Shown: in pieces, positions 47,730 through 59,000 of the stretch
How the letters are laid out: each line of letters opens with the position of its first letter
How positions within the stretch are numbered: the stretch's first letter is position 1
From: Anthonomus grandis grandis
Taxonomy: Eukaryota; Arthropoda; Insecta; Coleoptera; Curculionidae
Direction: 5' to 3'
NCBI RefSeq assembly: GCF_022605725.1
Contig: NC_065546.1
Span: 46,310,227 to 46,374,226 of the forward strand
Length of the DNA: 64,000 bases
Notes under the pieces: generated by a model
Seen by the model: the letters and a program-made list of their open reading frames with translations, nothing else
What the model was told of the DNA's origin: nothing
The model's database searches: none
Program-made: the position numbers and the translations under genes

Positions 47730-48740
47730 CCTAGGTTCGCATATCTCGGTTTTGCTCAGACTGGAGGAATAGAAAATCAAGTGACAAAGGATAAACTGAT
47801 AAAGAGGTTCGAAACTAAACCAAAGTTAATATTTAACTCAAAATTATGAGCTACAAGATTTGCATACAATTCTTTCGTTGCACCAGTCATAACTTACTGT
47901 TTGAAGTATTCGCTTGGTCAAATATTGAACTAGAAGAACTAAATTAAAAACACTGGTAGCATCACACCAAAGTCTGCAAAGAGCGGTTTAATCTACCATA
48001 CAAATAAGGAAGAAAAGGAGTCACCGATAAATCTTCAGCTAAAGACGTTTAATCAGACCGTAACTATACGCTCATGACAATCAAAAATACATGGATTGGA
48101 AAAGAACTTTATGGAAAATATCACTACAATTTTCACAACGAAGAAATTGACAAAGACGCCAATACTGATTTGGCCAATAAGAGGATACAAATGATATCAT
48201 GTTATCATAGCAACAAGATCCTATTTTAAATATATTGTGAAAAACCTAAATGTAAAAACGACTTAATGTCATATGTATAATAAAGCTCACGAAAATGTGG
48301 AACATCTTATAAAGGTATGCGAAACTTTAGCTCCTAAACAACGCACGAATGATTAAATATCGAGCTGTGTTAGGAACTTAAACTAAGCGAGAAGATAATA
48401 CTATAATACCAGTATAACTCAAAGACGATTTTACAGAAAGTAACGAGTTTCTTTTATATTAGGATAAAGAAATTCAAATGGATAATATTTTTGATAAACA
48501 AAATAAAACAATTTTGATATTTGACGTCGACAAAAAAAGATAGAGAAGTATACACGTCTATCAGATGACATAAACAGGACGTGGCAAGTATAATACTTAA
48601 AAGTTATTCCAATAGTCATTGAATCAGCCAGAGATGAAGAGAAATACCTAAACATACTAGATTTACCCTTGAATATCAAGAGTGAAATTTAGAAGGCGGT
48701 AATTCTGGGAACTTGTATCTACTGTGGTTAAGAAGATGTT
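47730..48740 (+). pseudogene. Decayed LINE with restriction-like endonuclease C-terminus (tentative)
   Basis: Plus-strand fragments read TIKNTWIGKELYGKYHYNFH then NEEIDKDANTDLANKR, then YNKAHENVEHLIKVCETLAP, DKEIQMDNIFDKQNKTILIF then DVDKKR, and ESARDEEKYLNILDLPLNI with KAVILGTC near 48700. The order (H-x-x-V-x-H-L-I/C-x-x-C, then a P/M-D-x-I ... I-F/I-D-V segment) resembles C-terminal RLE-type domains of R2/R4-like LINEs. Many stops. The clade is uncertain. Confidence 0.4.
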
Positions 48741-49900
48741 AAACATTTTTGCAACGACTGAAACTTCTCTTTCATAGTTTAAGCTTAATAAACTTAAACT
48801 ACAAAAAATTTAATATAAAAAATTAAATGTATATAGAGCATATTTTTTTAGATATTCCAGTGATTGCTGGCATATAAATATAAATGTACTAGTACTTCTG
48901 AGAAATTTCAGTTGGGTGGAAATAGGTAAATCGGATCAAAACTTTGGAACCTTCACAAGGTCAGTTCCCTTGATTTTTTTCCATTATGTCACGAAATCAG
49001 AAATAATCAAACATAACGCCTCTATATGAATTTTAAAAGTGATTTCTTATATGATTTCTGGATTATTTGTAATTTTCGTTCCAGATATTAAAATTAACAT
49101 TTTATTTAATTCAGTATTTTATGTTTTTAATGCATTCGAAATCATGCGTTTATGACTATCAGGCATTTGAAATATTTTTAAATGATTGTTCTGTCGAGAC
49201 AGTTTTATTAATTTTTTATCTTAGTATGAGGTAATGTTTTATTTTTCTCTAGGATTCCAGAGAACATTTTAGAATTTCCGGGCATTCAAGATTAGTCATT
49301 TTATATGTATTTCAAGATTATAGGATAATATTAAGTTCCTTCCTACAGTTTCCAATTATAATAGGCACTTAAATCAATAATAATATTTCTGTACCCAGAT
49401 CTTGGAGGTCAGGTCAACTTCAACTTTAAAAACCTCATTGTGGCTTGTCAACGACCAACTGCATATTCTAAATATATAATTCCAAGTAGCAAAATGTAAT
49501 TAAACGCCAGCTAATTTAATCTATCAAGTGTAAAACTTTCCTTCCTTTATATAGATTTTGGATCTCTTAAAATGGGTGTTACCATCTCTTGCTTTGACTC
49601 CACAACAAGATTAAGAAATCATAAAAATTCTCTGAATAAACGCTTGAAAACATAAAAATTAATCATTAAGTGATTTAAGTTACATAGTTATCTAATCTAC
49701 AGATTTCTACGAAACGATAATAATTTCTTTTCATTAAGGGTGGTTCTTAATATATCTGACGATGTCTGGTTCTAAAAAATACCGAAATCCATTTTCAAAG
49801 GTTTTACAATTGATATGCTGTTATCTAATGATAAGAAATGGCAAAAATAATGATTTCTAAAAAATTAGTACTAAATCCACTCAAATCATAGAAAGATTAA
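48741..49900. other. Upstream region of the cathepsin L gene
   Basis: AT-rich, no open frame of note. Includes the distal promoter of the gene that starts at 50058. Confidence 0.4.
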
Positions 49901-49903
49901 TAA

Positions 49904-49975
49904 AGATAACCGAGTACTTATCAAATAAATAAAAATCATATCAATAGATCATACATTTTTGGCCAGTATATATAA
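49904..49975 (+). promoter_or_regulatory. Core promoter of cathepsin L: GATA sites and TATA box
   Basis: TATATATAA at 49967-49975 lies about 85 bp before the ATG, giving a short 5' UTR if transcription starts ~30 bp downstream. AGATAA (49904-49909) and CTTATCA (49917-49923) are GATA-factor type motifs. GATA factors commonly drive midgut genes in insects, so a midgut expression pattern is a reasonable inference. Confidence 0.55.
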
Positions 49976-50057
49976 ATTTATATTTTGTCGGGTACAGAAA
50001 GATGCTGCTTAATTAAATTTTAGTTACAAGTTTTTTAATTCACATGGATAATTAATC

Positions 50058-53000
50058 ATGTATTTTAAATCAAGTGTTTTGTTTTTTGTTTTATTGAGTG
50101 CGCCCTTGCTCTGCGCCCAAAATCATACTATGACCTTTAAGGTGTTTCAGGTAATTTTTTCATAAGATTAATGAATCATCGGCAAACATTCTTTGTTCTA
50201 TTACCAAATAATGGAAGAATCGTGGTTCAAGTACCATGTTACCTGTTTTTTTTTAATTTATTTTAGGCAAGTTTTAATAAAACTTATCAGCCCACAGAAC
50301 TGACTCTACGCGAACAAGTTTTTAATCAAAACCTACAAAAAATCGAGGAACACAACAAAAAGTTTGATCTCGGACTGGTCGCCTACAAAACTGGTGTTAA
50401 TTCATTCACAGATTTAACAGAAGAAGAATTCTTGGCAAGATTTAAAACCTTACCTTTGGAGGAAAGTTTCATAAAAGCGAACTCCGTACAGGACAGTAAT
50501 CAGTTTAATATAAGCGAGCTACCAAAAAGCATCGATTGGAGAGAGAAAGGAGTAGTGACAGCAGTTAAGGATCAGGGGTCTTGTGGTGGATGTTGGGCAT
50601 TTAGTGCTGTAAGTATGGAGTAATATAGGGTAAAGCAGATCGGGTTTCAGTTCATCTATCGGTATTTCGTAAAACTCTTTATAGAATGTTTCCAGAATAG
50701 TATACATAATCTCATTACTTGAGCTCATTTAAGCTTCCACGTAGTCTTAAATCATTAGGATATATTTTCTTCTTCACTAGAAATTACTTGTACACTTCAA
50801 ATTGATAATATTTGTAGTTATGATGCTATTGCATATCAATGTCTTGATTTTCCAACTTTATTCATTTTCTCTATCCATCCCGCTTCTTTGAGGTTTACTT
50901 TCTGATTTCATTAGTAAGAAACCCTTAATTATTATTAACTTCCATGAGATGAAGGTCTGGTCCTTTGATCTTTAGAAGGTGTTCACCTTAAATTGGAAAC
51001 TGCTGGAAAAATTTACTTTGAACCCTTTGATAATAGTTGTGACATAAGCAAATATTTAGAGGTGATGTGGTGAATGATGGGTATTTAGTTTTATAAGGAC
51101 CATGTAAAGCGAGTTGCTTCCTAGCTCATCTATTAGGCATGTGCTTCCAGGCATAAATATAATTAGGACCTACTTTCTTCTTTATTATATTTACTTGCTT
51201 ATTTCAAATTACTAATACTTATCCTTTGATACCATGTCTTTTTGATTCTTGTAATGCCATTGTATGTCAATGTTTTTATTTTCTTCAAACATATTAGCTG
51301 CTCCGTAGGTCTTTCTCTCACTCTATTCATTTTACCTATCCATCTAATTTAATTACGGTTCTCTTTTTATCTTCGGCGCTAAAAAATCTCCAGTCAACAT
51401 CAACTTTTACAAGATGACGGTAATCCTTTGATCTTATCGTTACTTAGCAAGCCTTGAACCTAAACTAGAAGCTGCTGAACAAATTTGATTAGAACTTGTT
51501 TCAAATTGATCGTAGTAGTGATATTAGCTCAGAATTAGAGGTTATTTATTGGATGCAAAGCATTAAATGCTATAAGTATGTATACTCTATCAGTGTTTCC
51601 TAGAATTCTGTATGGAGTGGTTCCAGAAAAGTATATTTCCTTACATCAGTTTACATAGACATCTGCCTCCAAGCAGTCTGAAATTATTAGAACTTTGCTT
51701 CTACTTCATCATATTTACTCGCTTACTTCAAATTGTTAATATTTGGCTTTGTGATGCCATTGCAAATCAATGGCTTGCTGTCTTTCAAAGATATAACCTC
51801 CCCGATATTATATCTTTCATTTTCCAACTCTATCCATTTTTAGTGAAGAAATAGTCCATACTTGCAGTGGAGTCGTAGATTAAGAGAAAATGAAAATCCT
51901 GCAATTTCCCTCTACTTACGTATTAAACATGATTCAGTTTTTAAAAATTCCCGACATGTTTCGGGCACATCGGTGTCCATCATTAGGGGTTAAAATTGGT
52001 ATCAGTTATACGCCCTAGGGTTTGATTCTATGTCAAAAAATCTCTATTAATTAATTTATTTTTTAATAATAAAATAAAACAGATAATAATAAATATTAAG
52101 ATTGAAGGCAAGACAATGACAATGGAATTTTATTGTTTCTAAAGTAATACAATATATACTTATAGCAATAGAGTACAGGCATTACAAGAGAAAATATCTT
52201 TAAACAAAAACAAAATAAAAAAAAATCTGCTGAATCATAAAGCACCGTTCACAAAAATTACAGTTATAAAATAGGTAGCGAGGCAGAATTATTTAATATA
52301 AAAAACTAAAAACAGTAACGTAAAAAATTGGATATAGTTATAACCTATACAGGGTGTTTCAGAACTAAGGGGTCAAATTTCTGGGGGATGTTCAGTGCAA
52401 CAGAAGAATCCATTTGAGTATAGGAACCCATGTCCGGAAATGCGTCACTACGCCACTATGGCCCTAAGACGCGTTAAAATTTATAAAAAACATTAATTAC
52501 CTAAATAGGATCTGCACGTTTATTTTTACCTTTAATACCTACATGAAACCATATCAACAATTATTTAAAATCAACGCTTATCAATGTCAGGTTTAAAAAT
52601 TTTATAGCTTACAATTTTTAAACATTTATTGCTAATGGAAAACTTTACCAATCAAGAATTGACGGATATGCATTTGGCATACAGAGCAACAAACTGCAAT
52701 GCACGAGCAGCATCGTGGTTGTATCATGAACGTTATCCCGAACGACAGCATCCTGGATACAAAAAGTTTATTGCGGTTTACCGGCGGCTCGCTGAGACAG
52801 GCATGTTTAAGACCAAGATGCATAATAGTAGTGTTGCTCGAACCGTAAGAACGGTCGAATTTGAAGAAGAGGTGCTTCAGCGAGTTGCCGATGAACCATC
52901 AAATAGCACACGTGACGTCGCTAAAAATATGAATACGAGTAACGCTTCTGTCTGGCGGGTACTACACGAGCAACAACTCCATCCTTACCACTTCCAGAAA

Positions 53001-56000
53001 GTTCAAGGTATGACTGCAGCCGATTATCATCCTAGAGTTCAATTTTGTCGATGGCTTCTGGATCACATCATATCACAACCAAATTTTTTATGATATGTTT
53101 TGTGGACCGATGAAGCTTCTTTCACCAGAGACGGTATTTTTAATAGTAGGAATAGCGATGTTTGGGACGAAGAAAATCCTTATGCAATTTTTTCAAGAAA
53201 ACATCAGAATCGTTGGTCTGTCAACGTATGGGCAGTAGGGCGGAGCAATGGTTATAGGTAAAAAAAAATCCTTTTTTTATTTAGCCTAGCTTCGGAATAA
53301 TTGCTTTTAACTTAGTTAAGAAAATTGGTGAATTTTTGTCAAAGTAAATACTAAGTAAAATCTTTTTTTGTCTCCATCTGGGGTATAGCTTTTCTAGAAG
53401 CAATTTTTGCTCGAATAAAGCCATCTCTAGCCGTATTTCCACATACTGATGTAGACGCTTCAGTCACCATCTTATCGTTCGACTGCCTAAGTGTGGCATG
53501 GGAAATTTAAAATTTCTATGGTATCGGGAACATTAGCAACCATTTCTCTAAGATTTATTTCTGACATGCCTTTTGTCAATGGAGGCTCCGTAACTTCATC
53601 TGATTGCCAATCAATAAGCTCTGTATAATCGGTAGCATCAAAGTTCAGTTTTGGCACTTTAAAATCACGAAGCTGGTGATTAGTTTTAGAACTACGACAT
53701 TTTAAAATTCGGCGCAAGCCCAACTCTCTAATGTGCTTTCTGTCATCTCCCAGCATTGCAATTAAAATGTTTTCTGAATGGGCAAAAAATGCGTTTCTTT
53801 GGATAATTTTATTTACAATGTTTTTAAATTTTCTCGGTAAATATCGAGAAGCTTGAATTAAATGTTTGGGTCCATACTTACAAGCAGGTTTGAGCTTTAT
53901 CATGAACCACGTTGTAGCATATACCTTAACAACAAATTCGGCTAATATATTTAATTTAGTCGATGGTTGTTCTATTGTAACATACAGTCTTAATATTCTG
54001 TTAGCTGTTGTCAACCATCGTGCATGGGACATCTTTCCTGGTTGTTTAGCGCTCAACTGAGAGGAAATCTTACCTTCTCCTATTGCTAAAACCATTTTGG
54101 TACTTTTTTGGTAAAGTACTTTTGGTCTGTACTTAAATCGATAAAATTTATTGGAGGCAATTTGAAGTCAGGTTTATTAATCCGAAATGGCACAACCGGA
54201 TATTTTTCACACTTACCTAGCTGCTTCCCTATGGGACCAGTAAATCCTCTAGGATCATTGGTCTTACCATCTATTTCTAGAACTAAGTGACGAAGGGGAA
54301 GTTCATTACAGTGCAACAGACATATAAACCAATGAACTGGTTTTCCTAAGCATACTTCTAACTGTTTTATAACACCATTCTTAAACCCTGTATTTACAAC
54401 TGTGCCATCACATCCTACAACCGAAATGTTGTTAAAATTTTCACCCAAATAATTTTGAAGAAAATTAAAAAGACTTGTCTTGATACTACTGACACTCCCG
54501 GAAGTAGGCGTCACATGACCTAAGTAAATTGAACCTGGCTCTGCAACAAGAACTACATGTTCCTCGGTTATTTGTATAAGTACAGCATTTACCAGGAGAG
54601 ACGCATTTCGATCTGAGAGTCCACCCCTGTCACATACCTCAGCCACATTAGATAAAACTAATCCTTTTTTGTAAGGCATTCTTGAAGACGTTGATGCTTA
54701 TGACTCTTGAGACTTAGCACAATCGGCAGATTCTTTGTTATAGATCGGGTTGCAGTAGTCGTCCTCTGTTTCTTCACTTTCATTTTGAATCCTAATACAG
54801 TCTAAATTCGAGTCTTTACTTTTTTCAATTTTCTTCTCAAATCTTTTTTTTTTAAGCTCTTTTCTTCCTAAAGTCTTTAAATGGCCTTGGTTGTTTTAAT
54901 ATCAATTTTGCCAATCACCATTTGTCTTGCACCCCTCTGGTCTTGTAAAAAATCTCGTTCTATAACAGGAATCTTTACTTTACACTTACACAAACCAAAA
55001 CTGGCACATTTGCACGGAGAAATGTCGAATAGCTTTAAGCTATTGTCCTTAAATATTTTAATTTTATTTCCTAGTTTATTTTTTTGTACTACCTTATACT
55101 TTTCATTATAGTCTTTTATTTTCTGAATTATTCTTTGGTCTGGAATGATAGGAAGAAAAGCCTTTTGCCAAATGTCTTTAATGTCAATAATAACTTTTTT
55201 ACAAATGTCTAACACGCTTGGATCTTTGTTGCTCTTATATTTAAAACGTTCACGATACCACAAGAACAACTTTAAAACATCAGAATATGTTGGAAGAACA
55301 TTACCACTAAGTTCACATGGTGTCCCAACTATTTCGCACTTCACAGGCGTTTTCGGCATTTTAAAAATGTTAGCACTGAAATAACTTAATAAAAAACTGT
55401 ATTTAATCACAAATACGTGCGTCGCAGTCAGTCCCGTTGCGTAAACTAATTCGATAAATTAAATTAACAAAACAAAAGCCTCCTACGCGCGCCTCCCCCT
55501 TCCACGACAAAGTAAACAAAGACGGGATTGATCAGACAAGTCAGTGCTGGTTTGTTCATGAAAATATTACATGAAAATAGGAACCTGAAAATATTTTCGC
55601 GAAGCGTTATTTCTTTTTTATTGATGATTATTTTGTACCTATTGTGCACTCAGGGATGCCCAAAATCCAAAAAACCATTAAATAAAAAAATATTTAAAAA
55701 ATTGGATTTGGATAGTTGGATTGGAAGTTTTCTAAATTTTTGCATTCAAAAAGGAACCTGAAGACGTCATTGCACAATGAAAATTTTTTTTTTAATTAAA
55801 TTATAACCTTAAAAGGCAACTATTCGACACCCGGGGATAAGATGTTTTAAAATTTTTTTTTATTGCTCCGCCCTAATGGGCAGGCATTGTTGATGCTTAT
55901 TTAATTGGACCATACCTTCTACCGACACAGTTAACAGGACCTATTTATCTCCGTTTCTTGGAGGAAGTTCTCCCAGAACTCGTTGAAAATGTTCCACTAA

Positions 56001-59000
56001 ACGTTAGACAGCAAATGTGGTTTCAGCATGATGGAGCGCCGGCTCACTTTGCTGTACAAGTACGCGAGTATTTGGCTCAGCGGTTTGGGCACCGTTGGAT
56101 TGCCAAAGATGGAGCAGTTTCTTGGCCTCCTAGGTCACCCGATTTAATGTCGCTCGATTTTTTCTTGTGGGGACATGTAAAGTCTTTAGTCTACGAAACT
56201 CCAGTAGTATCAGAGCTAGACTTAATTGGACGAATAAGAGCAGCATTTGAAATCATTCAAAACGAGGATCAAATTTTAAGTGTAGTCCTCCGAAATCATG
56301 TGCGGTGTTTAAATCGGTGTATTGAGGTTGGAGGAAGACATTTTGAACAATTGTTGTGATGGTATCATATACAAACGGTAAAAATAAATACATCAGATCC
56401 TATTTAGGTAATTAATATTTTTTATAAATTTAAACGCGTCTTAGGGCCGTAGTGGCGTAGTGACACATTTCCGGACATGGGTCCTATACTCAAATGGATT
56501 CTACTGTTGCACTGAACAACCCCTAGAAGTTTGATCCCATTGTTCTGAAACACCCTGTATAAACTAATCACTAACCTAATTTTACAACAATAAATAATTA
56601 CATTCACCCAAACCATATTATGTGTGTTATAAGAAAAATGAAATACTAATTATTAATTATAGAACCTCAGTCAGGAGAAAAATAATACAACTTACGCACT
56701 AGCCCCAATAATCAGTCCATAATTAAAAAAAAAAGAACAAAATTACTCATTAATTATGAAGCTTCTAAGTTGGAGAATATTTAAAAAAATAATGTATAAC
56801 AGGTTAAAGTTTTTGAGGTAATATGTTGTTTAAAAAGCATATAAAGTTGTGCACACTAAATACAACCTTATCAGAAGAAATTAGACCCTGACGAAGAGGG
56901 GCGCCCTCAAAAAATATGTGCTGAAAGGTCTGCTTTACATATATTGCACATATCGTCTATAGACTATAGAGTAAAAAAATCCATTAAAGTAGCCTTAAAA
57001 AAACGGCAATTGGCAGTTCGGACTTGGCAAAGAAACTTTAAATACTTAAAAGAAATTCTCTTAAATTGTAAATATTTTTTCGGCATTTGAACGTTTGAAA
57101 AACAGCTTTGAAAAAGAGGAAATGCCGAAGCAGATGCAAATGCCAGGTCTTTTTGAACATAAACCTGTTTAAATTTATCCAACAACAAAACTTTATTCTT
57201 CTTTAGGTACTCGTTAATGATATAAATGACATGCCAAAATCAATTTTTAAAAAAAATAAATTCTTTACTTGCTGAATTCAATTATAACAGTCAGGGTTTT
57301 CAAATTCTAGCTGTCTCTTATAGCCAATTTGTGGGCAAATTCAATAATAAGAATCAAACCCTACCCTCCAGGGAGACCAATTTGAAACTTTTTATCCCCT
57401 GATGATAGACACCGGTGTGCCCGAAACATGTTGGGAATTTAAACAAAATAAATCATGTTTAATAAACAAGTGCAGAAAGACTGAAGGTTTTTCATTTTAT
57501 CTCTATCCATACATCTTGATTGAGATTTTTCTTCTATGTTCAGTAGTAAGAAAATCCCAATCATTATCAGCATCTACAAGATGAAAGTGTAGGCTGATCT
57601 TGTTTTCATTTAAAAGCTGTTGAATCTAAATTGAGAACTGATGCAGAAATATGCTTAGAAACTGTGCCAAATTGATAGGAATGGTGACAGAAGCTTACAA
57701 TTAGAGGTTATGTGGTGAATATATTATATATTGCTTTCTATTTCATCTATCAGTATTTTTTTAAAGTATTGATAGAGTATTTCCATAATAGTAAAAATTT
57801 CACAATTACTTTAGCACACTTGGACATGTGCAAGAAATCTAAAATAATTAGGACCAAGTTTCTTCCTCATTATATTAACTTGCCCATTCCAAATTAATAA
57901 TATTTGTTTTTCTGTTGCCATTGCATTTCAATAGCTTGATTTTCTCCGAGCATTTAAACTTCTCCATAGGTATTTAATTCTCCACCTCTGCTCGTTCTGC
58001 CTATCCATCTATCTTGATTGAGGATTTCTTCCTATGTTCATTATCACCTTCCACAAGATGATGGTACTCCTTTCATCTTGTTTCCATTTAAAAGGTGATA
58101 AACCTTAAATGTAAACTGCTGAAAAAATATACTTAGAACCTATTGTGAATTGATAGGAGTAGTGAAAGTAGCTAAGAATTAGGCGTTATGTGGTGGATGT
58201 TAAGCATTTACTGGTGTAAGTATGTTTCTTGATATTAATTCAGGATGCCGTTAAATTTTCTTGAAATATGTTAAAGTATTCAGGACCAATATAGAGTAAA
58301 GCAGATTTATTTTTTGCTCTATTATTACCATTTTCTCAAACTCACTAAGGAGGAAATTTCAAATTCCAAAATAGTAACAATTTGTCAATTACTTTAGCTT
58401 AGTTAAAACGGCAAAAAAAATTTAATTAAAACCTCTTGCAAATATATTATGACGTAGCTTAATTTTCTTTTAGACAGGAACCTTGGAAGGTCAGCTGGCA
58501 ATTAATACAGGAAACCTGACATCCCTAAGTGAACAAGAACTTATAGACTGTAATACGGCAACCCAAAAGGGATGTAATGGAGGTGTGGTTCAGTATGCAT
58601 TGTCTTACGTGATTGAAAACGGAATTACAAGTGAAGAAAACTACCCTTATGTTGGCGAACAAAAATCATGTAAAAGTAAAAGGAACGCAGTGCGTGCTGA
58701 TAGCTACGTTAATATTAGGTCATATAACGAAACTGACCTTAAGTTAGCTGTGGGATTTGTAGGTAGGTAATTTATTATATATATTTAAATTTAGTTCTAC
58801 AGCATTACCATTTAAGGTTTTATTAGGTTTTGAGTATGAATTCTATTTAAGTGCTCTAAAATCCCCCGATTGACTCTTGTAATTTTTTCACATTATTAGA
58901 GAATCAAATTCTTATTTCTCAAAGGTTTTCTACTTTTATACTAATTTCAAACCATTAGCACTGTATCTGCTAATATAATATCTGCTATCTAAGGAAAGGT

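Larger units (their letters stand above)
52629..56359 (+). pseudogene. Tc1/mariner transposase split by hAT insertion
   Basis: The N-terminal half (52629-53235) begins MLMENFTNQELTDMHLAYRA, a helix-turn-helix region, and includes VLWTDEASFTRDG (first catalytic Asp). An in-frame TGA at 53091-53093, at a position where the family has Arg (CGA to TGA), separates these parts. The C-terminal half resumes after the hAT at about 55884 and includes MWFQHDGAPAHF (second Asp) and SLDFFLWGHVKS (third Asp), ending CIEVGGRHFEQLL. Both halves are in compatible frames across the target duplication, so the TGA and the hAT are the only visible lesions. The copy at 43759-45321 has a similar N-terminus and first catalytic region but is far more decayed. 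Confidence 0.93.
52350..56557 (+). mobile_element. Tc1/mariner-superfamily element with ~165-bp TIRs, split by a hAT
   Basis: TIRs 52350-~52514 and ~56395-56557 (starting CAGGGTGTTTCAGAAC on the left) match over about 165 bp with few differences. TA flanks both ends (52348-52349, 56558-56559). Total 4.2 kb, of which 2.64 kb is the nested hAT; without it the element is about 1.56 kb. Carries one plus-strand transposase. Confidence 0.95.
51888..57502. mobile_element. Element with long inverted ends in intron 2, possibly Penelope-like
   Basis: Inverted copies of about 150 bp at 51888-52040 and 57345-57502 share TATTAAACATGAT, ACATGTTTCGGGCACA, a GGTGTCYATCAT block and AGGGTTTGATTCT. Each end contains a hammerhead-like motif. 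The interior holds the mariner/hAT nest plus AT-rich DNA, with no coding region clearly belonging to the outer element. Exact termini and target duplication are uncertain. Penelope-like elements carry such ribozymes in their terminal repeats, hence the tentative assignment. Confidence 0.55.
50577..58225 (+). repeat. Intron 2 tandem repeat (~480 bp) with fossil copies of the exon 2 end
   Basis: The functional exon 2 end plus donor (TGTGGTGGATGTTGGGCATT then TAGTGCTGTAAGTATG, ~50582-50617) recurs in decayed form near 51061, 51541, 57702 and 58182. The best copy is at 58182-58221, which keeps GTGTAAGTATG but has a TAA in place of the Trp codon. Shared intron blocks follow each copy (ACTTCAAATTGNTAATATTTG, ATGCCATTGCANATCAATG, CTATCCATC, CATCTACAAGATGA). 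Spacing is 478-480 bp except where the nested transposons interrupt the third unit. Confidence 0.8.

Noticed and set aside
50519..50728. Minus-strand ORF over cathepsin exon 2
   Set aside because: Shadow of the plus-strand exon; no motif.
56880..56945. CTGACGA plus hairpin plus GAAAG, looking like another hammerhead
   Set aside because: GAAA is not adjacent to the hairpin and no stem I or III can be drawn.
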